Source: Haemonchus contortus (lineage: Eukaryota > Nematoda > Chromadorea > Rhabditida > Trichostrongylidae). From it: a stretch of 64,000 bases of DNA. A program made the position numbers and the translations under genes. The stretch spans positions 37,178,468 to 37,242,467 of the forward strand of contig LS997563.1 of NCBI GenBank assembly GCA_000469685.2, read 5' to 3'. Positions 42,821-54,010 of this stretch are shown one piece after another. How positions within the stretch are numbered: position 1 is the stretch's first letter; the number at the start of each line of letters is the position of its first letter. Under the pieces are notes generated by a model, which had not been told where the DNA came from, did no database searches, and was given only the letters and a program-made list of their open reading frames with translations.

Positions 42821-44650
42821 TGTGAGATTCCGTTCCTTATTTTTCTGATTCATTAGCTGCTGAGTTCCTGTCTGTGACTACCAATCATAACCTTTTACAA
42901 CTTATCAATTTTCCGTCTAGGCTACAGCACTTTCTTGACCTTTTATTTTGTAATAAAATGGGGGTTGACACTCGAGTTGAGGAATCCCCACCTCTGGGAT
43001 CCAGTGATCATTCAGTGGTTAAATTTTTTCTCAGTATTTCTCCTCCTAGTGGTTATTGGGTTTACTCACGTGATTTCAAAAATGCTGATGTAATTCGACT
43101 CAATTCCTATTTGGATTCAGTGGATTGGTTTGGGTCTTTTAGTGCTTCGGACTCAGTCAATGACATGTATGAAACCCTTATCTTTATTTTACGTCATTGT
43201 TTAGAAGTGTTTATTCTTGGAGGAAGTACCCTCTCTCCCTCAAGCGCATACCACCTTATTTGGGACGATTCTACTTGCTAAAATTGCGAGCGTATAACAT
43301 GGCTTCCATGTCTAACTCCTCGCACGACTGGGATCTCAACAAGTCTGCCTCTGATAGGTTCGAAAAGAAACTCTTTAAGTTGAACTGCTCAGCGGAAAAA
43401 AAGGTAGTGGAGTCTAAAAATAGAGGGGCTTTGTATAAGTATATCAATACCAGGTTCAATCATAAGGAAGGTGTTGGATTCCTTAGAATCGATGACTCAA
43501 TCGTGACCTCTGATTTCGATAGAGCAAATTTACTGGCCGATGTTTTTGCACAAGCTTATTCTCGTCATAAGTCGGTTGGCACTTCACCTTTGGAGAGTTC
43601 CTTGTTCCCGATTATGGAGGATTCTGTATGGTTCGATCGTCGGGAGGTTTTTGAGCTCCTTTCCAAGAGGCATAGGTCCTCCTCTGTAACACCTGACGGC
43701 ATTCCATTCCAGTTAATTAAAATGATTACTTCCAAGATTTGTTCTTCCTTGGAATATCTCTTTAATTTGATCTTCGCTCGTAGGGAGGTCCCGAATAGAT
43801 GGAAGCATGCGTTAGTAGTTCCGCTTCTGAAAAAACCACCTAGTTATGACCCATGCAATTTCATACCTATAGGTATAACCTCTCTTTTTTGTCGGTTGTT
43901 TGAAAAAATTTTGAAGAAGAGGATTGTGCGTCATCTTGAACTCAATCGTGTCCTACCTAGCTGACAACATGGTTTTAGGATCGAGTCTCTCATGATCTCC
44001 TGGTCTTAAAGCTTGTTCATGTGGGTGTTCATCCACGGATTGTTGCTTGGATAAAAAACTTTCTAGAGAATCGCGCCTTCCAAGTGATACTCAATGGCAA
44101 TCTATCTTTGGTTCGAGATGCTCCCTCTGTTGTTCCCCAGGGAGGTGTTTTATCTCCACTTCTCTTTGCTATTTATGTGTATGACTTACCCGCAGTTATT
44201 GCTGATGCAGGCGTCACCTGTAAAATGTTTGCCGACGACATCAAATTATATTCTAGAATTCAAAATGGTGAATTCTAGAAAGTTACTTGCGAATGCAATC
44301 TGCTTTGCATACAGTCTCGCAGTGGTCTCATGATTGGTGCCTTTCTCTCTCTCCGGAAAAAAACTAACGTTCTTCATCTTGGAGACAGCAATCGGCGGTA
44401 CGATTATGACTTGTCAGGGGTCGTCATGAAGAAGGTTGATTCCGTTAAGGATCTAGGATTCATTATTGACAGCAAGCTCTTGTTCGATGAGCATTGTAGG
44501 AGCATTGGTAATAGAGCGGAACAACGTCTTTTTCTTCTGTTCAAATCACTGTGCTCGAAGGATTCGCATCTTCTTATTTAGGCGTACGAAACTTACGTTA
44601 GACCTATGCTGGAATATGGTACGTGTGTGTTTTGTCCTTGTAAGGAAGCC
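42821..44650 (+). pseudogene. CR1-like ORF2, RT part (3' half), deleted
   Basis: After the insertion the same coding style resumes: LAAEFLSVTTNHNLLQLINF, PPLGSSDHSVV (endonuclease SDH motif), then RT with VTPDGIPFQLIK, RWKHALVVPLLKK, QHGFR. The stretch that should hold the first catalytic Asp (the AFD motif) is absent: a stop and a jump lead directly to VHPRIVAWIKNFLENRAFQ. VPQGGVLSPLLFAIYVYDLP and FADDIKLYS follow, and then the RT thumb region (MKKVDSVKDLGFIIDSKLLF). Multiple frames are used, so it is nonfunctional. Confidence 0.8.
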
Positions 44651-44780
44651 TTGATGAATGAAAGAATTCAGAACAGTTTTACTAGTAAGGTTTTCATTCG
44701 TTCATTGGGCTTTACGTATTCCATTCAGAATTAGAATCCATAGAATTCTTCTGCGCCCATCATTTGCAGTTCGTCCGAAT

Positions 44781-47336
44781 TAAGATCTATCTAAGGTAGT
44801 TCATTAATACTACACGTTGGCCCTTTCACGGCATTATCCAATAACATTTGGATTTTGAACAAGCAGCGCCTTGTCAGGATGCATTGCTGCCTTTTTATGA
44901 TCATGATCTTATGATAACGTCGTTTCCATTGGTCCTGCACAAGCTTCAGGGCTGCTTGGTGAGTACCACCTACCATCCTCGTCATCTCTTATGACTTCGT
45001 AGTAAGTATCCTCTAGCTGCAGTTTTATGGACTAAATTGAACGTACAAACGTTTACTTTTGAAGTGGAAAAAGGCTTGGACTGATGCTGTAGTGATTGCT
45101 GTTGTATCGAAATGACGCAAGTCACGACAAGAAAGTATGGCCGCCCTCAAACAGGAGTCAGCAATAACATAAAAAACTCTTTATCGCGAACGACACAAAT
45201 AAAAAAAAACAAATCAAATTAGAAAAAGACGGCGTAGCGCCGCAAGGCAACGAAGTGATTCCGTAGTGATAATGTCGACAGCTTATGTATTCCCATTTAC
45301 CCGCGCGATGGTCAAAGAGAACAAGATCAAATCAACTGTATTAAAGGGCCTATCGCCTACACTGTAAAGCATGACAGAGGGATACAACTTGAGTAGTTCA
45401 CTAGCACGGGTAGCCTCAAACTTGGGCAATTGAGCTTTTATTCCTTCAACAAGAAGAGCAAACGAATACTAATAACAAACAGTAGCCGAGACTTCCCTAT
45501 CTCCGAGGAAAATACAGGAACATCATATGAGCAATTATAAGGGAGTCTAAATGATCTGCTTCATATAAGAGAACAGGTACATAGTAGCGTTCGCTCCCCC
45601 TTTTCACGTGCCCGCCCGGGATCAACAAGCGGACTCGAAACCGGGCAGGGTCAAGCCGGAAACCACTGTTAATTTCCGACTCACGGGGAAAGCGGTAATC
45701 CAAACGGTTTCCTTGGAGGGTGGAAGAGGAGGCGGTGAAACCAGAAGTTTAGTAGAACAATGATAAAGAAATCAAGCACTCAAATAATGAGAGGGAGAAC
45801 AAGCAGGTAATAACAAAAGGGGGCTATTTATAGGAGGGGGCTCGCCTAAAGAGTGTGCGTATGTCATGCAGGCGACCTACCGTAACAACGTAGCGAGTCC
45901 GAGATTTTATGAGGATTTCAAATGCGGAATTTTCCGTGTGATAACTCAAACTTAGACTCCCAAATGTCCGTAAATAATGGCGTGCACAGTGGCACGAACA
46001 AATAGTAGCATACAATAATCATAAAGAGGGCGGAGGTTGAAGCTTTACCGGGAGGGACGTAACGTAGCTTGTTCAGAGAGACGCATAATATGTAGTGCGA
46101 AAGAATGGGAGCACAACGACAAGGCTGATGTAGTCGATATATAGGAAAATTACGTAGAATGCCTGTCCTCGTTCTAGCACGAACAAAGAACAGTAACGAG
46201 ACGGACATAGCCTTGAATCCTTGGCCGGGGGAATTTAAGAGGTCCGGAGTGGTGTACGTAACACTACATGTCAGCGGTAGATCACATGATGTGCATCTAC
46301 TGTAGATCATGGTGCTCGCCCGCGCCGATTCCTTCTGGCCTCAGTGTGTGCCAATCATCGGCGATTGTTGTAGGCTCGTAAGTTTTCAGATAAGTAGCAT
46401 AGGGCGCTGTGGTGTTCGTGTGGCAGTATTCAAATATCGTCGAGCGTGGGGCTGAAGTTGCTCGATGAACTAGGAGATGTTTTTGCTAAGTTTTTATGAC
46501 GTGCCTCTATTAGTCTTCAATCGATAGGGCACGTGCCCAGTATTGCTTAGCAGCGTTTCATTGCACAGCGAATCGTGCGGACCACTCTTCTTAAGAAAGT
46601 CCTCTTACATACGACCGCCTTGTAACTGGTGAATTTTGCGACCTGTTTGGCGGCCATGCACCTTCCTTACTCCAGAATCCGGGAGGCCTTATGAGGCCAA
46701 CGGTGGAGGAAATAAGAATTTATTTAGAGAACCACTACCAATCTAGGAGGAGTTACGGACACGGTGTTGTTGCATTCAACTGCGATATAATACCCGCAGT
46801 GAGCTCATTCGCAGCTACTACAAGAAGTTCGGTCTTGCTACCGTAGATGAACACGCTCTGTAGTAGCTAGCATATATGAGAAGGTAAAGCAGACACAACA
46901 GATTATAAGCTGAAAAAATGAGGAAGCGCGGCATGACAGTTGATACAGGGTGAGCGATTTAGCGCGAGCTAATACAACATTCTTGCTTCTGATACTTCTT
47001 GTTGATCCTAAGCCGTCTTTAGTTGTGAAACGGTGGTCTGCTATTTACCCACTATGGATTATGATAATCACAGTAAAATTACTCAGAGCTGCAACTCTCA
47101 GATGGTCCATGGAATGGTCCACGGTCCTGCTAGGTTCTAAATCATCCGTACGGCTGTCTTTAAAGGTCTCGTTTCCTTACAACAATGCCACTTTCCAGCA
47201 TGTTACACGAACCACCTTATGGGTTTTTACTATATGTTTTTCTGGTTGACCCCGGATATCACTACCAACTTCGCGTTAAAGTTACAGCCATATCTTTGTT
47301 TCGAGTCAGCCTATCTTATTTGGTGATGAGTTCACT
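44781..47336. other. Intergenic DNA without a supported gene
   Basis: Short ORFs on both strands (for example 45497-45703 -, 45918-46310 -, 46950-47249 +) have no recognisable motif or in-phase splice model. I cannot exclude remnants of unknown repeats. Confidence 0.3.
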
Positions 47337-47338
47337 TA

Positions 47339-47997
47339 AAGGCACAGTTCACGATAATTTTGAGTAATCCAGATTATGATGAAAAATGGAAGACAAGGTC
47401 GAAACTAGTGCGAGGTGAAGAAACTGCGTGCATCGGTGTCTCCAAAGTGAAAAAGGCTTCCAAAAACCGTGAAAAAGGGGGCTGGACGAGAATGAAGCAA
47501 GAAAATGAAGAAGAGTGGGGCGACCGGACGAGCTAAACAGTGTGTTTCACTGCGCGCGTGTGGGTCCTGGTGCGAATAACATACAATGGTAAGCAAAAAT
47601 TCATTCACTTATGAGCATAAATAACAAAAAAACCCTGTAACAGCAAAAGTAGCTCGACTTTTCCAGCTTCTAGGAGTAGGAAATTAAATAAGGGATCGTG
47701 GCAGCAAAAAGGAAAACAGGGGGAAAAAGAATGGGAGAAAAACATCGCCTTATCACTCGGCGATTAGCTGATTGTGCGTGGGTCCTAGAACGAATAATAG
47801 CAATCTGTATTGTCTCGACGCTCGTCTAATGTGACACCGATCGAGGGGCGGGAGCGAACTACGGCAGCAACGGGGCTTCCACTATGCTTTACGCGCCGAG
47901 CTTGTGGGAGCGAGAAGGTCCCTTCTACCACCCATGGCGGCGCTGAGTATTCCTAAAGGAAGAACTCAGTAACCTTTTTTATCGTGAACCGTGCCTT
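47339..47997. mobile_element. TIR element, family 'AAGGCAC', copy 3 (different interior)
   Basis: A 659-bp segment with inverted ends AAGGCACAGTTCACGATAAT and ATCGTGAACCGTGCCTT, flanked by TA (47337-47338 and 47998-47999). It shares only its ends with copies 1 and 2; the interior is unrelated and GC-richer. It is nonautonomous. Confidence 0.7.
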
Positions 47998-47999
47998 TA

Positions 48000-48499
48000 C
48001 CGGCACAGCTCACGATAAAAATGATTTTTGAGATTCCCCTATAGTATTAACTCGAGGCTCTCGCTAACACCATACCTGCCGTTATAAGGTCGAAAAACGT
48101 TGTCGATAGGGCGCAATAAGGGGCCAAAGATTCATGCCACACCCATGGTGGACGAGTTTCAGTGGCTTTGCAGAGGCTGCACCATCAAGAGGCCCCCATG
48201 TAGGAAGTTTAAACAACTTGTCATAACTCATGTCATGGCGATAGTGAAAAGCAGTTTCGGACAGTTTCGGCTTGATGTGGCCATCTCCTTGCGCAATCGG
48301 AACAAATTGAATCTCGTCCAAATATCCCTTAAATGCCATTCCCGTCACGGTGATCTCGTACAACCTCCACTTCCACTACTTTTAAAAAGCCTTAAAGTAG
48401 GCGGGTTTTTCCGCTTTCTTCGCCACCGATGTACTCCTTTACACCAGCTCGCTACTCGCTTTGCATCCTAAAAAGGGTACCTATCGTAAACTGTGCCTT
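48000..48499. mobile_element. TIR element, family 'AAGGCAC', copy 2
   Basis: A 500-bp segment homologous end to end with copy 1 (678-1171) in the opposite orientation, for example around CCTATAGTATTAACTCGAGGCTC. Its left end starts right after the TA that closes copy 3, so the two elements share one flanking TA. The right end lacks TA. Confidence 0.7.
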
Positions 48500-48748
48500 C
48501 AAGGAAAAGTAAATTATTGAAGCAGCTGACGTCCATGTCGATAGATAATAATTTTTCTAAAGTTCCGTCAGCCAAATTGAGTTTTCTCAATCACTGATTT
48601 ATTCAACTGGAAATCTCTCAAGAATAACGGAAAAGTTTTGCTTCAAATTATGCACTTTTGAAATAAATAAGTCAGTTGCTTCGAAAGTGATCCTTGGTAC
48701 ATCATTTTCAACATGAGATTTTTTTGAAAAAAAATTTTCTAGACCTAT

Positions 48749-50728
48749 TCATATGTAGGATTCTCTGGGTGATGGCGTTTGTGCTGGTTGTGCCGCATCG
48801 AGCATTGGGCTGAGTTCCATCATCAAGACAGGAGACGCCATTTTCTCCTTGATTGGTCCAGTTGAATGCGCTGAAATATCAAAATCTTAATAGGTATTTT
48901 GCTCAAAACTGAATTCTTTTCAAATATGAGACGAGACCGTACTAAGTTCAATTACATCATTGAAATACTGGATCTATCTAGAATCGCATATATTCCATGA
49001 GCAAAGAAGAAATGAGATGAGAAATGAAACTGTGAGAAAGCCAACTCGTCTTCTCATTGCAGCCTAATCCTAAGGCGCTGTACCTATATCTGGTGATGGT
49101 GTTTGCGGTAAATTCTTGTCCGATGAGTTTTCGCTAAGACTGCTAGCAAAAAGCGATCGATCAAAAATGTGAGGATCACAAAATACTCAAATGATCACGA
49201 TGTGTCAGAGACGGTTGAACTTTTGCGCTTAACAACCACTCCGTTCCTGACACGGTCACTCGACTCATGTTTCAGTTCATTGCTTGTCGAAGTTTGGTTT
49301 TGTGATTGATTTCGCTATATCTAGATTTCATTTTGCGAGTTTATCATTCTGTTCCATTCAAAAACTTTGTTACTTAAACACACCTCAATCTCGTTCATTG
49401 AAAAAGTCTTGGAGAGCCCATGACACTCTTTGGACTTTTTCCTCGAGGGCAGATTAGTCCTCGCATCCATAAGAAGCTGATCGGCTGAGAACAAAGACTC
49501 ATCACTGACGAAGAGTTTTGAGGCCAGTGAAGTCAGCGATCGGGCAAATTCTGTAGGAGAACTCGGGTAGCGGGCCACTTCTCAAGCCAAGCATTCAACT
49601 GTGCAACAAGTGGCAACGACTTATGTTTCGACGACGACACCGTACCTTATTCGCGAGACTGCAGCACGCACCCTGGCAGACTTCTACGAAGTTGCACAAG
49701 ACGAAGGGTTCTCACGTGATCCCTTAGCCCAAAAACTCGTTGATATTGCTGCTCATCTGACGTGCTACATAAAGTTGTTTCCACTTGTGGAGGAACATTG
49801 CTAGAAAATTGCTGCAATCCATTTGCACTGCAATAATAGCCCAATAGACTCACTTCGTGGAAGCGAGCGTCAAAGCAAGCGAGCGCAAAATAACGCTACT
49901 CGTGATGTGTAAATAAGGCAGAAATGAAGAGAAAAAAATGTGAGATCGATCCTCGCTGTGAGCTCTCTTTTGAAAAGAACTGTCTATGAGGTAGATGTGA
50001 AAAGTCACCTTTAGTTTTGTCCGTAGATATTTCGCGTTCCTTACGAAGTTCTTTGAAAACTCGTCGAGCAATGGTCCAGGCGAATACCTTCAGAATAAGG
50101 ACCACAAAAGAAATGACTAATATGATGGATCCGTACTTAATGGCTGTAAGTAGGAATATTTTATAAATAAAGATGAGTATTACTATACAATAGAGAAGGA
50201 CGTGCCTTTTTGTGTCTCGGGGTTTGTCTCATTGGGATTCACATAACGTTCATCAAGGATGTCATGAGAAGTAGGGGTTCTGTCCGTTTGTGGGCCGCCA
50301 ATCCATTCTAGCGACCATAAATATCCCGTTGAAATAGCGGTTATGCTAGCGTACAACCAGATCATTATCCAAAAAATGCTGACCGTCTGAAATACGACCT
50401 CACTTACAGGTGAGAATACTGCAATAGCATGAAAATAAGTGCCAATAACTGGTTGGAAAGAGAAAAAGATGATGTGAGAGAATTCTATGATTCAGGATGT
50501 TCAAAAGACTTACTTCATAGACAAGTATCGGCAATACGCATATATTGTTTGACCTTTTCCAACAAAACGAGTAGCAGGTCATTGAAAATAGAGCGAATAA
50601 CAGAAAAGCAAAGTTAATGAAGACTGGCACTGCAAAAAATTTATAAATACAAAATTCGTGATCTCGTCAAGCCCTTCGCTTGGACAGAATAAGATTACCT
50701 AACCATCCACATACGAGAGCATTCCCAT
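48749..50728 (-). CDS. Predicted three-TM membrane protein, unknown function
   Basis: Exons joining in phase, 5' to 3': 50704-50728, 50514-50629, 50206-50386, 50009-50143, 49762-49800, 49382-49550, 49084-49142, 48749-48870; total 846 nt, 281 residues. TM1 is in exon 2 (VFINFAFLLFALFSMTCYSF), TM2 in exon 3 (IFWIMIWLYASITAISTGYL), TM3 in exon 4 (IILVISFVVLILKVFAWTIA). The C-terminal half is soluble and Ser-rich, ending QTPSPRESYI. A large polar loop (PQTDRTPTSHDILDERYVNP) separates TM2 and TM3. I do not recognise the family. Exon 3 to 4 requires a GC-AG intron (AAAAAG then gcacgt). An alternative is that exon 5 reads through to a TAA at 49724, giving a 177-residue form. The ends of exons 5-7 are less certain than exons 1-4. 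Confidence 0.6.
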
Positions 50729-50754
50729 GCTCAATGGTCTCGTTAGTAAAATAA

Positions 50755-51050
50755 TAAGAGGATAAAAGTTTTGGCGTTAATCAATCCCGTCTGAGGGATC
50801 CACTCACGCATTCGACTTCCATTCAGAGTCTTAGTGGCGTAATGAGTGCGTATGTGGCCTATACAATGACTTGCGGTGGCCAGCCGATGTACAAGTCAGT
50901 GCTTTTATCCTCCCAGACGAGTCTGGTACCAATTCACCGCCCCGAAGGGATGAAAGGCCTAGTTGGCCTAGGCGGGCATTGATAAGGGATTCGAACCCCT
51001 GACCGTGCAAGTGATGTAGTGCGCCACTTGCCACTACACCACCTCCGCCC
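50755..51050 (-). repeat. tRNA-derived SINE (copy C, full length)
   Basis: The best-preserved copy. On the - strand it starts GGCGGAGGTGGTGTAGTGGC, with an A-box-like TGGTGTAGTGG and a perfect B box GGTTCGAATCC near 50995. It continues through the family body to GACGGGATTGATTAACGCC near 50775. It lacks a foldable tRNA 3' half, so it is a SINE rather than a tRNA gene. It ends about 27 bp upstream of the start codon of the membrane-protein gene at 50728. Confidence 0.85.
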
Positions 51051-51603
51051 AGGTTTCGTTAGTGAATGTATTAATTAAATGCATTAATTTTCCAATACAT
51101 TCTGTTGCAAGTAAACTCCTTCTGAAACTCCTGATAAGGCTGTGAACGCGCGTGTTCTTCACTTCGACAATGAGAGACCCTACATTCGAGCACTACAATG
51201 AGCTCATGGTTCCCACGAATTATTTAAAATTCATTATCACAAACTCTTTCCTTTCACGACTTAAAACTGCTTCCATTAGAAAAGAGAAATAAGAAAGGAG
51301 CAGTTCAGCTCAGGTAACCTTCCATGTTCTGATGAATTCTTATAGGAATTCATAAGCTCCTGGACCTGAAAAGGTGCCATAGGTGGGAACGATGGCTTTG
51401 GTAGCCGGATGGCAAAAACTGATGAAAGGAGAGCTGAGCCGATAAGCAAAAAATTACTTAAAAATCAGAATTTAATAAATCATCATTCGTTGCAGTCATC
51501 GCATTCAGGGTGGAGCTCTACGTAGCACTTTTATTCCTCAAAGGATGCTGAAAGGTTGTAAAAGATTAATGAGCAGGTTGGAAGCTCTGACACCTGTCAA
51601 TCT
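51051..51603. other. No gene recognised
   Basis: No exon or repeat that I can support. Confidence 0.35.
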
Positions 51604-52497
51604 CTAATAAGTGACTTCTAGAAGCAAAGCTACTAAGACAGAAAAGCTTTTTTGATTAGCTCGCAAGCCCCTAGTATAAAAGTTGTTCAATGATCGGAAG
51701 GTGGGTTGTGGATCGAAAGGTTGATACCGGGTAATAGGGAGCATAGGGAAGCGTGGGTCATTAGGATCGTTATAAATTCCCTGCATATAGACCAAAGCAT
51801 AATTCAGTTTACAAGAATGGGATGGGGAAAAGCCTTCAAATAATTTCAAGAAATGAGCGAAAAGAACTAATGAGATTCGTCAGAGGAGAAATGTCTTCGG
51901 ATCAAATGTGGCTTTTACTGATGGAGGACATCTGCACTGATGGTTATTGGGTTAAAGGTGATGAGTAAACAGATAGTGGATGTTCCAGAATAATAACAAC
52001 AGATAAGGACTGATCAGAGGCTGAAGAATGTGATGAGTCTACTAGCGAGAGAATACAACGGAAGATTGCAAGCAAAAGATGGGAATGAGGAAGTCGTTGC
52101 CAAAAACTAATAAGGACTGATAATTACGATAAGATCTGATCCAAGTCAGCAGTACGTGAAGATAACAAAAAAACTATATCCCTGATGAATACAATTGACC
52201 AGTCTGCCCCAACTGCTAGAGACTCATTGGCTGATTGATTTTCGACTTCTACTTCAACTATGTATAGTACCTACTCGAGTGGCGTCTCACTCGAACACCC
52301 TGCAGCGGATATCCATAGTAAAAATATGAGGGGTTGATCGGAAAACGACTTGTATTGTTGGTCAATAATATTGGTCGGTAAATTTCGAAACCGTCTACAA
52401 AGGGATGTATGACATTGCAGTCGCGGTTGATTGCAAAGGTTCTGTCCGTGCCAGTAGTATTGCAGTAACTGTGAGCTCCGTAACATGGACCTATCTC
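51604..52497 (-). CDS. Unrecognised gene, two 3' exons
   Basis: Two - strand exons join in phase 0: about 52291-52497 and 51604-51780 (stop TAG at 51604). The first encodes IGPCYGAHSYCNTTGTDRTF and FPINPSYFYYGYPLQGVR, with several Cys and N-glycosylation-type NTT/NNT sites that suggest an extracellular product. The second starts at a good TATATGCAG acceptor with GIYNDPNDPRFPMLPITRYQ and ends KSFSVLVALLLEVTY. The 5' end was not found; the acceptor at 52498 is weak. It may belong to the same transcription unit as 54011-54536, but the phases do not join directly. Confidence 0.45.
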
Positions 52498-52499
52498 CA

Positions 52500-53099
52500 C
52501 AGAAAGAAGTTCACAGTAGTATTAAAGGTTTTTGAAGTTGTCTTTAGTAAACAAAAAACGAACACCATGTTGGTGAGTAAATAACCGAACAAATAGAGAT
52601 GATCAGGAGCAGCTTTGTTATGATAGACTCAAACACGACCATGCATTGTGATGCTGCCTGAAACCATTACTAATAATTGATGTTCTCAATGATCAGGGTT
52701 AATATAGGCATTAAGTAACCTTTAGAGAGATACCACATGTCTTCATCGAAGTAGAGAGAAAATGGCAGTGAGCTTTGCTCAGTGACTAACACATTCCTTA
52801 TCGAGACTTATTACGGCCAGCAGAGACCGAAGAGTTTCGTGTACACAAAGCGCCGCCTGGCTGGAATAAGCCTTCACTTCATATGCTTATCTATACCCCA
52901 ATCGAATCGGTCGGTTTACTCTAAGTTCTCCTCCATATTGCGACAATGTCAGTCAAAAAGCCTGCCTGATACAGGGAATCCTTATTTCCATTAATTCCGG
53001 GATCTTTCTCTCCAGTATGAACAATGAAGCATTGGTTTTTAAGGGGAGGATGCTCGGAAGTAGACAGGCATCCCCTAACTTCGGCACATCAAAAAGAGT
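52500..53099. other. No gene recognised
   Basis: The + strand open frame 52782-52994 has no motif. Further 5' exons of the 51.6-52.5 kb gene may lie here but I could not place them. Confidence 0.3.
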
Positions 53100-53114
53100 T
53101 GGAGGATAAAGCCT

Positions 53115-53515
53115 TCTGGCCGTAGTCAGTCCCGTCTAAGGAATGGCCCTCCCCGTCCCCCCATTCGACATTCGAAATCCTGGGAGACGGGCAGTAGGAA
53201 AGCTTTTCTATAACCGATTCTGCTGCTGCATTCTGCCGAACTCATTCACGCGCGGCGTCCTTCTCGCCGCGACGCGACAATTTCGTTCCTACTGCACTAC
53301 ACCCCAGAATCGTAGTGGCCTATTGAATGCATAAGTTGCTCATGTTATGGTTCCGCTGGCTGCCGATATTCAAGTCAGTACCAAACCAGCCCCGTACCAA
53401 CTAAGAGACCTTGGAAAGATGGGAGGCTTGGTTGGACTAGGTGGACAACGTTCGAGATTCGAACTAGACCATGTTTGTGCGAAAGTGCGTCACTTGCCAC
53501 TACAGTACCGATCTT
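53115..53515 (-). repeat. tRNA-derived SINE (copy E), interrupted
   Basis: A decayed copy on the - strand. The 3' end (near CAGTCCCGTCTAAGGAATGG, 53130) and the tRNA-like 5' half (53300-53515, including CACTTGCCACTACAGTACC) match the family. About 120 unrelated GC-rich bases (about 53180-53300) lie between them. Confidence 0.6.
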
Positions 53516-53519
53516 ACTT

Positions 53520-54010
53520 TGATCTCAGTGAGACTCATTCGTTGAAGACCTAGTTTTTCTCTTCTTTAGGCTTACTGAAACAGCACACCTCTCTACATAA
53601 CTAGTTCAGTAACATAGTCAATTGAAGCTACGACTATGTTATACAAAGTAAACTAATCGTAAAAACTATTTCATCTGTCCAGTAGCCCTTGCTTTTGGCC
53701 CTTGTTATGCTCATAAGTACTCGATACTGTCCCATTAAGAGGGCGGATAAATTTTCTTGTAATCAACAGAGTAGTTAAGAAAAAAGTAATCATTTTTCGA
53801 GATCCCTAAAGCTTAGTGATCGTAATCAGTAGCAAGAAGTGAGTCGAACTTCCAGCCTTTCAGGTAGGGTGGAGTAATGCACCCGTAATAGGCGCTGTAT
53901 AGACTGTGGCAAGAACGTTGGGAGAAAAGTTCGTCAATCATTACCCACTCCAAAACCACGACTTCATCATATTCACTTTTGTTTTGAATGAGCTCCTTGG
54001 ACCCATACTT
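53520..54010. other. No gene recognised
   Basis: No exon that I can support. Confidence 0.35.

Larger units (their letters stand above)
36000..44780 (+). mobile_element. CR1-like non-LTR retrotransposon, decayed and split
   Basis: In order: tandem 5' untranslated repeats (36093-36396), an ORF1 with coiled coil and an RPRLLIVVLP-type domain (36600-37452), an endonuclease with ITETWL and GDFNFPNI motifs (37470-37920), then the interrupting BEL/Pao element. The same frame resumes at about 42821, leading to a reverse transcriptase (43260-44650) with VPQGGVLSPLLFAIYVYDLP and FADDIKLYS motifs. Outer ends are approximate. Many stops and frameshifts show it is old. Assignment to CR1/L2-type rests on domain order and motif style. 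Confidence 0.8.

Noticed and set aside
49601..49804. + strand ORF of 67 codons
   Set aside because: It overlaps antisense to exons 49762-49800 and the adjacent intron of the membrane-protein gene, has no motif and no supported upstream exon.
50980..51050. Possible tRNA gene with a B box
   Set aside because: The A and B boxes are part of a 300-bp dispersed repeat with other copies in the window, and the segment does not continue into a plausible acceptor stem. It is called a SINE head instead.
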